NCBI GenBank assembly: GCA_949294555.1
Contig: CASFHP010000012.1
Span: 1 to 40,469, forward strand
DNA: 40,469 nt
From: an uncultured Eubacteriales bacterium
GTDB taxonomy: Bacteria > Bacillota > Clostridia > TANB77 > CAG-508
Reading direction: 5' to 3'
Shown here: positions 1 through 10,685 of the stretch, piece by piece
How positions within the stretch are numbered: the stretch's first letter is position 1
Layout of the letters: every line of letters begins with the position of its first letter
Notes under the pieces: generated by a model
Databases searched by the model: none
What the model was told of the DNA's origin: nothing
What the model saw: only the letters and a program-made list of their open reading frames with translations
Program-made: the position numbers and the translations under genes

Positions 1-1
1 A

Positions 2-496
2 TTTGACAAAAGAATAAATGAGTTAGATGAAAAATTTGACAAAAGAATAAATGAGTTAGATGAAAAATTTGACAAAAGAATAAATGAGTTAGATGAAAAG
101 TTTGATACAAGAATAAAGGTATTAGAAGAAAATTTTGACAAAAGAATAAATGAATTAGACGAAAAGTTTGATACAAGAATAAAGGTATTAGAAGAAAATT
201 TTGACAAAAGAATAAATGAATTAGACGAAAAGTTTGATACGAGAATAAAGGTATTAGAAGAAAATTTTGATAAAAGAATAAATGAGTTAGACGAAAAGTT
301 TGATACGAGAATAAAGGTATTAGAAGAAAATTTTGACAAAAGAATAAATGAATTAGACGAAAAGTTTGATACGAGAATAAAGGTATTAGAAGAAAATTTT
401 GATAAGAAAATAAATGAGTTAGACCAAAAGTTTGGTATAAGAATAAATGAACTAGACGAAAGATATGGACAAAGAATAAATGCTGTAGAAAAATCA
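2..496 (+). repeat. Fifteen tandem 33-bp units, mostly in 66-bp pairs
   Basis: Units begin every 33 bp from position 2. The first three are all type A. From 101 to 397, types B and A alternate, giving a 66-bp period that is nearly identical at DNA level (third-base changes such as gac/gat, aca/acg and gaa/gag). Units at 398-496 are more diverged. The near identity and in-frame 33-bp period suggest recent expansion by slippage or unequal recombination, so copy number probably varies between strains. The array may continue upstream of the window. Confidence 0.93.
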
Positions 497-733
497 ATAG
501 ATTCAAAAATTGATGAAGCAATTAGCAAACAAAGCAGAGAAATAGCAGCAGAATTTAAGAGTTTGACTCAATATTTGGACGAAAGATTTAGAAAGATGGA
601 AAAGCTACTTAAAGAAGAAATTAGAACAAACAAAATTGCACATAATGCATATGAAGCTAGATTTTATAAAGTAGAAGTTAATCAAGATATGTTAGAAAAA
701 CGTGTGCAAAAATTAGAAACAGCAAAAAAATAA
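2..733 (+). CDS. Hendecad-repeat coiled-coil protein, 5' end outside the window
   Basis: The frame is open from the window edge to TAA at 731-733, so the start lies upstream. The first 165 visible codons are fifteen 11-residue units. An A unit (FDKRINELDEK) alternates with a B unit (FDTRIKVLEEN), with hydrophobic F, I and L at fixed positions, and the last two units are degenerate. An 11-residue period fits a hendecad coiled coil, which forms long, nearly straight rods. The 78 residues after the repeats are also charged and helical (for example DERFRKMEKLLKEE) and end in KLETAKK. No membrane segment, enzyme motif or known domain is visible. It could be a structural, phage-tail or surface-filament protein, but I do not recognise the family. 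That it is a real gene is clear from the conserved frame across all repeats. Confidence 0.8.
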   Translation, partial: FDKRINELDEKFDKRINELDEKFDKRINELDEKFDTRIKVLEENFDKRINELDEKFDTRIKVLEENFDKRINELDEKFDTRIKVLEENFDKRINELDEKFDTRIKVLEENFDKRINELDEKFDTRIKVLEENFDKKINELDQKFGIRINELDERYGQRINAVEKSIDSKIDEAISKQSREIAAEFKSLTQYLDERFRKMEKLLKEEIRTNKIAHNAYEARFYKVEVNQDMLEKRVQKLETAKK

Positions 734-753
734 AATTAATTGAATAAAAAAAT

Positions 754-799
754 AAAAAATGCACATACCTAAATAGAATGAAAAAGGAGTGCATTTTTT
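754..799 (+). terminator. Hairpin terminator of the coiled-coil gene, overlapping the next ribosome site
   Basis: A perfect 11-bp stem (754-764 with 789-799) encloses a 24-nt loop, and the 3' arm ends in six Ts. It follows the stop at 733 as a terminator should. The AAGGAG ribosome site for the gene starting at 800 lies at the loop/3'-arm boundary, so folding would partly hide that site in any read-through transcript. Confidence 0.6.
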
Positions 800-1054
800 A
801 TGGATAATCAAAAATTTAACGAATTTGAAAATAAGAATAGAAATGAAGATGCAGAAAAGAGAGTAAATCGAGACTTAGAAGAAAAATATGAGGTAGGAGA
901 AGATAGTACCAAATATGGAGAATTTATTTCTTCTTATTTTGCATGGATATCTTTGCCAAATCAAAAGGAAAGGGCAGAAGAATTAGATGCTATGACAAAA
1001 ACTAAAAAGACAAAAACAGAAGAAAAAATGAAAAATAGCGAGAAAAAATTATAA
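800..1054 (+). CDS. Small charged protein of unknown function (84 aa)
   Basis: ATG at 800 is preceded by AAGGAG at 784-789 with about 10 nt spacing. The protein is very rich in E, K, N and D. It has one more hydrophobic stretch in the middle (YGEFISSYFAWISLP, about residues 40-54) and a Lys/Glu-rich tail. There is no signal peptide, transmembrane helix or cysteine pair, and I do not recognise the family. The gene sits between the coiled-coil gene and the ctsR promoter, with 69 bp before that promoter's -35 box, and probably forms its own short transcript. Confidence 0.6.
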   Translation: MDNQKFNEFENKNRNEDAEKRVNRDLEEKYEVGEDSTKYGEFISSYFAWISLPNQKERAEELDAMTKTKKTKTEEKMKNSEKKL

Positions 1055-1123
1055 ATAGTATAGAAATTTAGTAAAAACAACGAATTTTGTCAAAAAACAC
1101 CTATAAATTATATGTATACTGGT

Positions 1124-1151
1124 TTGAAAAATTTGGAAAAAATAGTATAAT
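1124..1151 (+). promoter_or_regulatory. Sigma-A promoter of the ctsR-clpC operon
   Basis: TTGAAA at 1124-1129 and a perfect TATAAT at 1146-1151 are separated by 16 bp. The predicted start of transcription is near 1158, just before the CtsR box, which is the expected arrangement for repression. Confidence 0.82.
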
Positions 1152-1160
1152 AATAATGTA

Positions 1161-1184
1161 GGTCAAAGAAAGTCAAAGTCAAAA
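1161..1184 (+). promoter_or_regulatory. CtsR operator (tandem GTCAAA repeat)
   Basis: GGTCAAAGAAAGTCAAA at 1161-1177 matches the CtsR box, a direct repeat of GGTCAAA with a 3-nt spacer. A third GTCAAAA follows directly at 1178-1184. The operator lies between the promoter and ctsR, so the operon is predicted to be autoregulated and heat-inducible. Confidence 0.9.
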
Positions 1185-1199
1185 AGGGAGATGAGACCA

Positions 1200-1646
1200 A
1201 TGAGAATGTCAGATATAATAGAACAATTTATAAAAGATTTATTTGATGATGACAATCAACTAGTAGAAATACAAAGAAATGAATTAGCAGAACATTTTAA
1301 TTGTGTACCATCACAAATCAATTATGTTATATCAACAAGATTTAAACCATCTCAAGGCTATTATGTAGAAAGCAAGAGAGGTGGAGGAGGTCATATTACC
1401 ATTAAAAAAGTAAATAATACAAAGTCAGACTATTTTATGCATATTATAAAAAATATAGGAGAAGAAATGACTTCAAATGATGTGGATATATTAATTAATG
1501 ACTTTCTAAGTTATGATTTAATAACCAAAGAAGAGGCAAAACTTTTGAAAGTGGCAACAAGTGATAATGTGTTACTTTTAGCAAAAGATGTAAAAGATAA
1601 ATTACGAGCAAAAATTTTTAAAAATATGTTGTTAAACATAGAATAA
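1200..1646 (+). CDS. ctsR: CtsR, transcriptional repressor of class III heat-shock genes
   Basis: CtsR is a dimeric repressor of clp genes. It senses heat and is released by the McsB/ClpC system. The N-terminus (MSDIIEQFIKDLF) and the winged-helix region with FNCVPSQINYVISTRF and the glycine-rich wing RGGGGHI are diagnostic. The C-terminal part matches the family's dimer and McsB-contact domain. Three in-frame ATGs lie close together (1191, 1200, 1206). The AGGGAG ribosome site at 1185-1190 abuts the first, so I choose 1200, giving 148 aa. It is the first gene of ctsR-mcsA-mcsB-clpC and its own operator lies upstream. Confidence 0.95.
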   Translation: MRMSDIIEQFIKDLFDDDNQLVEIQRNELAEHFNCVPSQINYVISTRFKPSQGYYVESKRGGGGHITIKKVNNTKSDYFMHIIKNIGEEMTSNDVDILINDFLSYDLITKEEAKLLKVATSDNVLLLAKDVKDKLRAKIFKNMLLNIE

Positions 1647-1659
1647 AGGAGGAATTATT

Positions 1660-2223
1660 ATGTTATGTGATAATTGTAAAAAAAGAGAGGCAAATGTGAG
1701 ATATTCAGAAAATATCAATGGTGTTAGAAGAGAGTTGAACTTATGTGAAGAATGTAGTAAAAAGTTAGGAATTGGAGAAATTGGATTAGATATGCCAATT
1801 AATTTTTCTAGCTTTTTTGGAGATTTCTTAGAAGATTTTTCAAATGCAGAATTCATGCCAATGTTTAATGAATTAAAATCATTAAAGTGTGATACCTGTG
1901 GATATACCTTTGAAGATATTGCAAATACTGGAAAAGTAGGTTGTGCAAATTGCTATGATGTTTTTCAAGATAGATTAGAACCTATTATTAGAAGAATACA
2001 AAGTAGCAATCATCATGTAGGAAGATTAGGAAAAAGTATTGATAAAAAAATAGAAGAAAAGCAAGATCAAAAAGAAAATCATACACAAACCAAAAAAGAA
2101 GAAACACCAGAAGAAAAATTAGAAGGACTAAAAGAAGATTTAAAACAAGCTATTAAAGAAGAACGATATGAAGACGCTGCTAAATTAAGAGATGAAATCA
2201 AGAAATTAGAAGAAAACAAATAA
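1660..2223 (+). CDS. mcsA: McsA, zinc-finger/UVR activator of the McsB arginine kinase
   Basis: McsA binds and activates the protein-arginine kinase McsB. The 187-aa protein has two zinc-binding cysteine clusters near the N-terminus: CDNC with CEEC (residues 3-31), then CDTC with CANC (about residues 73-93). A charged linker follows, then a C-terminal UVR motif containing KEERYEDAAKLRDEIK. This is the standard McsA layout and length. A GGAGG site at 1648-1652 precedes ATG 1660, and the gene starts 13 bp after ctsR. Confidence 0.95.
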   Translation: MLCDNCKKREANVRYSENINGVRRELNLCEECSKKLGIGEIGLDMPINFSSFFGDFLEDFSNAEFMPMFNELKSLKCDTCGYTFEDIANTGKVGCANCYDVFQDRLEPIIRRIQSSNHHVGRLGKSIDKKIEEKQDQKENHTQTKKEETPEEKLEGLKEDLKQAIKEERYEDAAKLRDEIKKLEENK

Positions 2224-2343
2224 TATAAATTTGATTATAAAAATAGACTAGTGAACTTGAAAAAATGTTTTTCAGCAATTTATAAATTATAACTATTAAA
2301 TAATGAAAGTATATGAAATGTTAAAGAAAGGATGATACAGAAA

Positions 2344-3351
2344 ATGAATTGGTATTTACAAAGTGGAAAAGAATCAGATATAGCAATCAATACAAGAATA
2401 CGATTTTCAAGAAATATTCAAGGGTATAGATTTTATTTAAGTCCAAAAGAATTACAAGAATTAGAGAACAAAATAAAGGAAAATATCTATCAGATAGGTT
2501 ATGGACTAAGATTTTTAAAATTACAAGATATGGATGACATCACAAAATTAAGTTTAGTAGAAAAAGGACTAATAAATTATAATTTTGCTTTCCAATCAGG
2601 TAATATTGGAGCAATTTTAGTGAATGATGAGGAAAATATTTGTATTATGATAGGAGAAGACGACCATCTAAAAATACAAGTATTTAGTAGTGGCTTAGAA
2701 CTAGAAAACACGTTAAATTTGGCCATTGAAATTGATAAAAAGATAGAAGATATATTTGGATATTGTGTTAGTAAACAATATGGATATTTAACCGCTTGCC
2801 CCAATAATATTGGAACAGGATTGAAAGCGTCTGTAAAAGTACATTTACCAGCTTTAGCAAAAACAAGAAATACAGAAAAGGTGTTAGAAGCAATTAACAA
2901 TTTTGGTATAAATATTAAAGGCGTTTATGACGAAGAAGGTCATATCGTAGGAGATATGTATGAAATATCTAATAAGAAAACATTAGGAATTACAGAAAAT
3001 GAAATCATACAAAATATTAAAATTATTGTGGAAAAAGTTATTAAACAAGAAAGAGAGGCAAGAAGATTTTTGGCAAATGAAGGCATTGAAGTTGAAGACT
3101 TAATTTATAGAAGTTATGGAATTTTAACAAATTGTAGAAAAATTACTATGGAAGAAGCACAAAATTTATTGTCCACTGTAAAATTGGGTGTGGACTTAGG
3201 AATTTTAAAGGAATTATCTGATTTGCAAGTTCAAAAATTGTATTTATATATTCAGCCAGGTAATTTGCAGAAATATTTTGGAGAACAATATGAAAGATTA
3301 GACAGAGAAATGAAAAGAGCAGAAATGATTAAGCAAGTGGTTAGTCAATAA
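2344..3351 (+). CDS. mcsB: McsB, protein-arginine kinase
   Basis: McsB phosphorylates arginines on CtsR and on misfolded proteins, marking them for ClpC-ClpP. It is a guanido-kinase relative. Visible family features are the [15 protein letters not shown] segment near the N-terminus, [18 protein letters not shown] (catalytic acidic loop), and the nucleotide-binding segment [18 protein letters not shown], followed by the typical C-terminal domain. An earlier ATG at 2332 overlaps the AAAGGA ribosome site, so ATG 2344 ([11 protein letters not shown]) is chosen, giving 335 aa. A 108-bp gap after mcsA shows no clear terminator, and 22 bp separate it from clpC. Confidence 0.94.
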   Translation: MNWYLQSGKESDIAINTRIRFSRNIQGYRFYLSPKELQELENKIKENIYQIGYGLRFLKLQDMDDITKLSLVEKGLINYNFAFQSGNIGAILVNDEENICIMIGEDDHLKIQVFSSGLELENTLNLAIEIDKKIEDIFGYCVSKQYGYLTACPNNIGTGLKASVKVHLPALAKTRNTEKVLEAINNFGINIKGVYDEEGHIVGDMYEISNKKTLGITENEIIQNIKIIVEKVIKQEREARRFLANEGIEVEDLIYRSYGILTNCRKITMEEAQNLLSTVKLGVDLGILKELSDLQVQKLYLYIQPGNLQKYFGEQYERLDREMKRAEMIKQVVSQ

Positions 3352-3373
3352 AAAGAAAGGTAAGGTGATAATT

Positions 3374-5830
3374 ATGACATATAATTTTACAAGTAGAGCA
3401 AAAAAGGCAATAGAAATTGCTAATGATGAAGCAATCGAGTTAGGACATAGATATATAGGAACAGAACATTTGCTATATGGCTTAGCAAAAGAAGGTAGCG
3501 GTGTGGCTTCTAAAGTCTTGGAAAATCAAGAGATTACACCAGAAAATATCATTGATGTAACCATTGAATTGGTTGGAAAAGATGAGCCAATCGATGAAAC
3601 ATTAGGATTTACACCAAGAACGAAAAGAGTAATTGAAAATGCTTTTATTGAAGCAAGAAAACTAGGATATAACTACATAGGAACAGAACATCTTTTAATA
3701 GGATTATTAAGAGAAGGCGATAGTGTTGCAGCAAGGATTTTAATTGAACTAAATGTCAATATTCCAAAACTATATGGCGAAATTATAAGAGTCATTAATG
3801 AGGGAGAAGACTTAACAGGAGAGACAGATAGTAAAAGTTCAAGAAGAAAATCAGGAAGTTATAACCAAACACCAACATTAAATCAATTTGGAGAAGATTT
3901 GACTGAAAAAGCAAGAGAGGGAAAATTAGACCCAATTATAGGAAGAAAAGAAGAAATCGAAAGGGTTATTCAAATTTTATCAAGAAGGACAAAAAATAAT
4001 CCATGTTTAATCGGCGAACCAGGTGTTGGTAAAACAGCTGTTGTGGAAGGTTTGGCACAAAAAATTGTGGCAGGTGATGTTCCTGAAATTTTGAAAAACA
4101 AAAGGGTTGTAACTGTCGATATTTCAGGTATGGTAGCTGGTGCAAAATATAGAGGAGACTTTGAGGAAAGAATTAAAAAAGCTTTAAATGAAGTTAAAAA
4201 AGCTGGAGATGTTATCCTATTTATTGATGAAATTCATACAATTGTAGGAGCAGGCTCAGCAGAAGGTGCAATAGATGCAGCTAATATCTTAAAACCATTA
4301 TTAGCAAGAGGAGAAATCCAATTAGTTGGTGCAACAACTTTAAATGAATATAGAAAATTTATCGAAAAGGATTCTGCTTTAGAGAGAAGATTTAGCCCTG
4401 TAACCGTTAATGAACCATCAGAAAAAGATACAATAGCTATATTAAAAGGTATCAGAGATAAATATGAGGCACATCATAATGTAAAAATAACAGATGAAGC
4501 AATTGAAGCAGCTGTAAAATTGTCTGTAAGATATATTAATGATAGATATTTGCCAGATAAGGCAATTGACTTAATTGATGAGGCAGCTTCACGTGCTAGA
4601 CTAAAAACATATACTGAGCCAGATTCTTTAAAAGAATTAGAAGAAGAAATTGCTAATGTAAGTAAGGATAAGGAAGAGGCTGTTAAAACACAGAAATTTG
4701 AAAAGGCAGCAGCTTTAAGAGATAAAGAAAAAGAATTAAAAGCAAAATATGAAAAAGAACAAAATAAATGGAAAAACAAAAATAACAAATCTGTAACAGA
4801 TATTACAGAGGAAAATATAGCAGAAGTTATTTCAACTTGGACAGGAATACCAGCTAAAAAGATAACAGAAGACGAAAATGAAAGATTAAAAAATCTTGAA
4901 AAGAATTTACATGAAAGAGTTATTGGTCAAGATGAAGCAGTAGAGGCAGTTGCAAAAGCAATTAGAAGAGGAAGAGTTGGTTTAAAAGACCCAAAAAGAC
5001 CAATTGGTTCATTCTTGTTCCTAGGACCAACAGGTGTAGGTAAAACAGAATTATCAAAAGCATTGGCAGAATGTCTATTTGGCGATGAAAATGCCATGAT
5101 AAGAATTGACATGTCTGAATATATGGAACCACACTCAGTATCTAAATTAATCGGTTCACCTCCAGGATATGTAGGATTTGATGAAGGTGGTCAATTAACA
5201 GAAAAAATAAGAAGAAAACCATATTCTGTTATCTTATTTGATGAAATCGAAAAAGCACATCCAGATGTTATGAATATGTTACTTCAAATACTAGAAGATG
5301 GTAGATTAACAGATAGCCAAGGTAGAACTGTAAACTTTAAAAATACAGTTATCATTATGACATCTAATATAGGTGCAAGATTGATTACAGATAAAAAATC
5401 TTTAGGATTTTCTAAAGATGATAACGATTCAAAAGACTCTAAGAAAGACAAAGAATATGAAGAAACCAAGAAAGAAGTTATGGAAGCTTTGAAAAAAGAA
5501 CTAAGACCAGAATTTATCAATCGTATTGACGAAATTATTGTATTCCATAAATTAACAGATGAAGAAATTGATAAAATTATTGACATTATGCTAAAAGAAG
5601 TAGTTAACAGATTAAAAGAACAAAAAATCAATATCGAAATAGAACCATCTGTCAAAAAATTAATTGCAAGTAAAGGAATAGATAAAAACTTTGGTGCAAG
5701 ACCTTTAAGAAGAACCATCCAAAGTGTATTAGAAGATAGTTTAGCTGAAGAAATATTAGATGGTAAATTGAAAAAGACTGGGGTTAACAAAATTGGCGTT
5801 AAGGATGAAAAAGTGGTTGTGGAAAAATAA
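3374..5830 (+). CDS. clpC: ClpC, AAA+ unfoldase partner of ClpP
   Basis: ClpC is the Hsp100 ATPase that unfolds arginine-phosphorylated and adaptor-delivered substrates for ClpP. Domains run in the usual order. Two Clp N repeats share IGTEHLLxGLxxEG motifs. NBD1 has Walker A GEPGVGKT (about residue 214) and Walker [12 protein letters not shown] middle UVR-like coiled coil ([16 protein letters not shown]) follows. NBD2 has Walker A GPTGVGKT (about residue 551) and Walker [13 protein letters not shown]. An LGF tripeptide before the RPEFINRID motif matches the ClpP-docking loop. A GTG at 3365 is in frame, but ATG 3374 behind AAGGTG gives the conserved N-terminus [16 protein letters not shown] (818 aa). 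Confidence 0.96.
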   Translation: MTYNFTSRAKKAIEIANDEAIELGHRYIGTEHLLYGLAKEGSGVASKVLENQEITPENIIDVTIELVGKDEPIDETLGFTPRTKRVIENAFIEARKLGYNYIGTEHLLIGLLREGDSVAARILIELNVNIPKLYGEIIRVINEGEDLTGETDSKSSRRKSGSYNQTPTLNQFGEDLTEKAREGKLDPIIGRKEEIERVIQILSRRTKNNPCLIGEPGVGKTAVVEGLAQKIVAGDVPEILKNKRVVTVDISGMVAGAKYRGDFEERIKKALNEVKKAGDVILFIDEIHTIVGAGSAEGAIDAANILKPLLARGEIQLVGATTLNEYRKFIEKDSALERRFSPVTVNEPSEKDTIAILKGIRDKYEAHHNVKITDEAIEAAVKLSVRYINDRYLPDKAIDLIDEAASRARLKTYTEPDSLKELEEEIANVSKDKEEAVKTQKFEKAAALRDKEKELKAKYEKEQNKWKNKNNKSVTDITEENIAEVISTWTGIPAKKITEDENERLKNLEKNLHERVIGQDEAVEAVAKAIRRGRVGLKDPKRPIGSFLFLGPTGVGKTELSKALAECLFGDENAMIRIDMSEYMEPHSVSKLIGSPPGYVGFDEGGQLTEKIRRKPYSVILFDEIEKAHPDVMNMLLQILEDGRLTDSQGRTVNFKNTVIIMTSNIGARLITDKKSLGFSKDDNDSKDSKKDKEYEETKKEVMEALKKELRPEFINRIDEIIVFHKLTDEEIDKIIDIMLKEVVNRLKEQKINIEIEPSVKKLIASKGIDKNFGARPLRRTIQSVLEDSLAEEILDGKLKKTGVNKIGVKDEKVVVEK

Positions 5831-5900
5831 GGATAGTTAATTATTAAGTGAAGATAAGTATAGGAAAAGTATTAAAAATAAAAGTTTATAATACTATAAA

Positions 5901-5930
5901 GAAGAAAGCCTTGGTTTACAAGGCTTCTTC
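5901..5930. terminator. Bidirectional terminator between clpC and the cupin gene
   Basis: A GAAGAA-GCCTTG stem with one bulged A pairs with CAAGGCTTCTTC around a 5-nt loop. T-rich DNA flanks it on both strands (TTTCT to the right, CTTTATAG read to the left). The stop codon of the convergent cupin gene falls in the loop, so the last codons of that gene form one arm. Confidence 0.75.
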
Positions 5931-6224
5931 TTTCTGAACGAATATAAGGTGTTTTTCTCTGTCTGTGTTATTTACAAACTTGTGAGATTTACCTTTGGGA
6001 CAGAAATAAGTTCCGCCCGTATCTTCATCCAGATACCATTCACACCCTGTATCATGATTATGCAGGGCAATGGCTGAGTGAGGCTTCACAATGATTTTTC
6101 CCATGCAATAATGCTCACTCGGTGTTCTACTTTCAAACATTGTCCGGACATAGATTTGCCCAAACGCAACTTTTTCCTCAGCAAGTTTATTAAAGCCTGC
6201 TGGGATAGGATTTTTTTTCTTCAT
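5916..6224 (-). CDS. Small cupin-domain protein (102 aa)
   Basis: This is a single-domain cupin. The metal-site pattern is visible as HNHDTGCEWYLDEDTGG followed about 15 residues later by PKGKSHKF. Small stand-alone cupins of this kind act as sugar- or metabolite-binding or isomerase proteins, and the substrate cannot be told here. The upstream in-frame ATG at the 6251 end is passed over because AAAGGAG lies just before ATG 6224 (MKKKNPIPAG). Codon use is less A/T-ending than in flanking genes (for example CTGCAGG, CCGCCC, CCCTGT), which suggests recent acquisition. It is alone on this strand between two conserved operons. Confidence 0.75.
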   Translation of the reverse strand: MKKKNPIPAGFNKLAEEKVAFGQIYVRTMFESRTPSEHYCMGKIIVKPHSAIALHNHDTGCEWYLDEDTGGTYFCPKGKSHKFVNNTDREKHLIFVQKEEAL

Positions 6225-6269
6225 GTGTTTTCTCCTTTTTAAAATACGCAATTGACGAGTAACATATAT

Positions 6270-6298
6270 ATTATACCATAAATTTACATAAAAGACAA
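6270..6298 (-). promoter_or_regulatory. Promoter of the cupin gene
   Basis: Read on the minus strand, TTGTCT (6298-6293) and TATAAT (6275-6270) are 17 bp apart. The start codon follows about 45 bp downstream. Confidence 0.65.
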
Positions 6299-6379
6299 GA
6301 TTTTGAAATCAAGAATATATTGAAAAATCAAGGAATACAATAAATATGTGAACTTTATGTGAAAAATTAAAAAATAGTA

Positions 6380-6408
6380 TTGACATTTGATAAAAATGGG
6401 TATACATT
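6380..6408 (+). promoter_or_regulatory. groESL promoter
   Basis: TTGACA at 6380-6385 is a consensus -35. The -10 is TACATT (6403-6408, 17 bp spacing) or the overlapping TATACA (6401-6406, 15 bp). The CIRCE element begins two bases downstream. Confidence 0.7.
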
Positions 6409-6409
6409 A

Positions 6410-6436
6410 TTAGCAGTCATAAAGATAGAGTGCTAA
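6410..6436 (+). promoter_or_regulatory. CIRCE operator (HrcA site) of groESL
   Basis: TTAGCAGTC-N9-GAGTGCTAA matches the CIRCE inverted repeat with one change in the left arm (G for C at 6416). HrcA repression of groES and groEL is predicted from its place at the transcription start. Confidence 0.95.
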
Positions 6437-6739
<303 letters not shown>

Positions 6740-6757
6740 AAAAATTTGTTAGGAAAA

Positions 6758-6875
6758 GTTGTCAATGGGGACGGAGATTTTTGACAACTTTATTAATAAA
6801 GTTTATATAGTTTATATTTTATATATTGAAAAATAATTAGAAAAGTTGTCAAAAATCTCCGTCCCCATTGACAAC
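6758..6875. repeat. GGGGACGG palindrome, copy 1, between groES and groEL
   Basis: Perfect 34-bp arms at 6758-6791 and 6842-6875 flank a 50-nt AT-rich loop. Each arm carries GGGGACGGAG inside its own smaller inverted repeat (GTTGTCAA and TTGACAAC, 6758-6765 and 6781-6788 in the left arm), so the palindrome is nested. It lies inside the groESL transcript and ends 22 bp before the groEL start. No poly-T tract follows the right arm, so it is not an ordinary terminator. Two related copies occur at 13760 and 40257. Confidence 0.93.
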
Positions 6876-6896
6876 GAGAAGAAAGGAAGGATTTTA

Positions 6897-8532
<1,636 letters not shown>

Positions 8533-8540
8533 TATAAATC

Positions 8541-8592
8541 AAAAAAAGAACATTTAAGCTAAGTGTGGACTTAGATTAGGTGTTCTTTTTTT
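8541..8592 (+). terminator. Terminator of groESL
   Basis: A long hairpin pairs AAAAAAAGAACA (8541-8552) with TGTTCTTTTTTT (8581-8592). Inside, TAAGCTAAGT pairs with ACTTAGATTA with one mismatch around a GTGG loop. Confidence 0.88.
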
Positions 8593-9329
8593 ATATAATA
8601 GTAAATTGCATTTTCTATTATGTAAAAAAACAAAATTGCATGTTACAAAATATACAAAAATTCTTAGAGTTCAATACTCTAAGAAAAATTTTACAACTCG
8701 ATTTTAACAATAAAATATAGGAATGTCAATAAAAAGAGAAAATAAATTTTAAGAAAAATTTTATAAAAAAGTTATTTTAAAAAAATATTTATAGTAAACA
8801 AAAAAATCTGAAACATTAAATATATTAAAGGTTTCAGGATTTTTTATGCTTTCTTAGAGTATTGAAATCTAAGCAAAAACAAGAAATAAAATACGACAAT
8901 ATATTGACTTAATTCTTCAAAATAGATAAAATAAAAGTATAAAAAAATTATAGAAAATATAAAAATCTATAATATTACAAAAGCTATTTAAGTAAATAGT
9001 AAGAACATTGAAAAATAAATATCATTATTCGAAAAAAGTGTAAAACATGTGAATACTATTTACGAGAATAGGGAAAAATGAGTTAAAGGATTAAGAAAAA
9101 ATTCAAAGCTCTAAGAATAAAAAAATATGATTAAGTATTTTAAAATTCTTGAACACATTAAACTTGAAACATGTTCAAGAAAAAAATAATTTTATATATT
9201 CAATAAAAAAGAAGTACACAAATGAAGTCTTACATAAAGTCAAAAGAAAACAAAAGAAGGGAGAGTCTAAAAATGCCAAAAATAAAAATAAAAAGCAAAA
9301 ATGTGAAAAACAAAGAAGGACAGGATAAT
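8593..9329 (+). other. Long AT-rich intergenic region with several hairpins; leader of the prepilin-like gene
   Basis: No gene is visible. Hairpins are at 8661-8685 (perfect 10-bp stem, TCAAT loop), 8801-8845 (stem followed by TTTTTT, terminator-like) and 9146-9181 (10-bp stem). A TCTTAGAG-type motif recurs at 8661 and 8851, and in reverse near 9108. A possible promoter is TTGACT (8904-8909), 17 bp, TAAAAT (8927-8932), which would give a leader of about 390 nt. At 8984-9063, GTAAATAGTA can pair with sequence on either side, as noted in the findings. Confidence 0.5.
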
Positions 9330-10685
9330 ATGAAAAACAAAAAGAATAATGGTATTACATTAATAGCATTAGTGATTACGATCATTGTTTTGCTAATATT
9401 AGCTGGTGTAACAATTGCAACTTTAACAGGAGAAAATGGAATATTAACAAGAGCAAGTCAGGCAAGTGAGCAAACAGAAATAGCAGAGGAAAAAGAACAA
9501 ATCTCATTGGCATATACAGGGGTGTTGGCAGATAAAAATGGACAAGCAGATGTAACAGCAGAAGAATTGAAAAATGAATTGCATAGAAATGGAAGAACAG
9601 ACGCAATGGCAAGCGGAACAAATCCAATAACAGTAACATTCGAATCAGGAAATGAATATACAATAGATGCAAATGGAGGTATAACAGGTCCAACAGTATC
9701 AAATATTACTGCTACAATGAAGATAGTGGGAGAAAAAGTAACAACGCCACCAGTACCAACAGGATTTACTTATATAGGAGAAGGAACAGTAGATACAGGA
9801 TATGTAATACAAGATAGTAATGGAAATGAATTTGTGTGGGTGCCAGTGGATAAAAATCAAAAGATTCAAATAAATGTAACAAGTAAATCAGGAAATATAG
9901 AAAGTATAAGTTTGACAGACCCATACGGAGATGAAATATTACCTGATACAAATAATTTAGGAACAAGTTATAGTAATACAGAAATAGAGCCAACAATTAA
10001 TGGAACATATAAATTAACAGTAGTAGCAGGAGAAGAGACAAAAGAAGTAGAGTTAAATGTAAAGAGTTTATATGCGAAAAGAATGTGGAAATTAGACATG
10101 TTAACAGAAGAAATAGCCAAAGCAAAAGGATATGAAAATTTAGATCAATTTATGCAAGATTATTTTAGAATGCCTGAAGGAACAAGTGTAGAAGATACAA
10201 AAGCTATGATAGCTTCATCATATAAACAAGGAATGTTTGCAGATACAGAGGATTATACAAACCAAGTAAATGCCAATGGCGGATTTTATATAGGAAGATA
10301 TGAGGCAAGTGAAAGTAGTGGAGGTGTAGCAATCGTAGGCGATGTAACACCTTGGAATAATATATCACAAATAAATGCCTTATCATATGCGAATAGTATG
10401 TATACAAGCTCAGAATTTACTAGTTCATTATTAACAGGAGCAGCATGGGATAGAACATTATCTTGGTTAGAAGAAACAGGAGAAGTAACATTAGAAGAAA
10501 TTATAGTAGATAGTAAAAGGTGGGGAAATTATGCTGATGATACTTTTTCAGGTACAACAAGTTTAATAAATACAGGTTCAATGACACAAACGAGAGTTAA
10601 TAATATATATGACCTAGCAGGAAATTTATTTGAATGGACAACAGAGGCCTTCAACACCGATGGCAGAGTTGTTCGTGGTCGGTAG
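9330..10685 (+). CDS. Prepilin-type surface protein with an FGE/C-type-lectin-like C-terminus; candidate DGR target, frameshifted near its end
   Basis: The N-terminus (MKNKKNNG then ITLIALVITIIVLLILAGV) is a type III signal: basic leader, glycine at the prepilin peptidase site and a hydrophobic pilin helix. The C-terminal half resembles formylglycine-generating-enzyme/C-type-lectin folds: GNEFVWVPV, FYIGRYEAS, GAAWDRTLSWL, NNIYDLAGNLFEWTTEA. The family's closing motif (RGGS..., GFRPALYL) is present in the DNA but lies one base out of frame after 10680, so this frame ends early at TAG 10683-10685. ATG 9330 has AAGGA at 9316-9320 and gives the usual short prepilin leader. ATG 9273, with a strong GGGAG site, is an alternative adding 19 residues. 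Surface display and ligand binding are inferred. Confidence 0.8.
   Translation: MKNKKNNGITLIALVITIIVLLILAGVTIATLTGENGILTRASQASEQTEIAEEKEQISLAYTGVLADKNGQADVTAEELKNELHRNGRTDAMASGTNPITVTFESGNEYTIDANGGITGPTVSNITATMKIVGEKVTTPPVPTGFTYIGEGTVDTGYVIQDSNGNEFVWVPVDKNQKIQINVTSKSGNIESISLTDPYGDEILPDTNNLGTSYSNTEIEPTINGTYKLTVVAGEETKEVELNVKSLYAKRMWKLDMLTEEIAKAKGYENLDQFMQDYFRMPEGTSVEDTKAMIASSYKQGMFADTEDYTNQVNANGGFYIGRYEASESSGGVAIVGDVTPWNNISQINALSYANSMYTSSEFTSSLLTGAAWDRTLSWLEETGEVTLEEIIVDSKRWGNYADDTFSGTTSLINTGSMTQTRVNNIYDLAGNLFEWTTEAFNTDGRVVRGR

Noticed and set aside
2..496. CRISPR-like regular repeats
   Set aside because: The repeats are directly adjacent, with no spacers, and hold one open frame of 11-residue units.
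1191..1200. ATG 1191 as the ctsR start
   Set aside because: It abuts the AGGGAG ribosome site. ATG 1200 has normal spacing and gives the conserved N-terminus.
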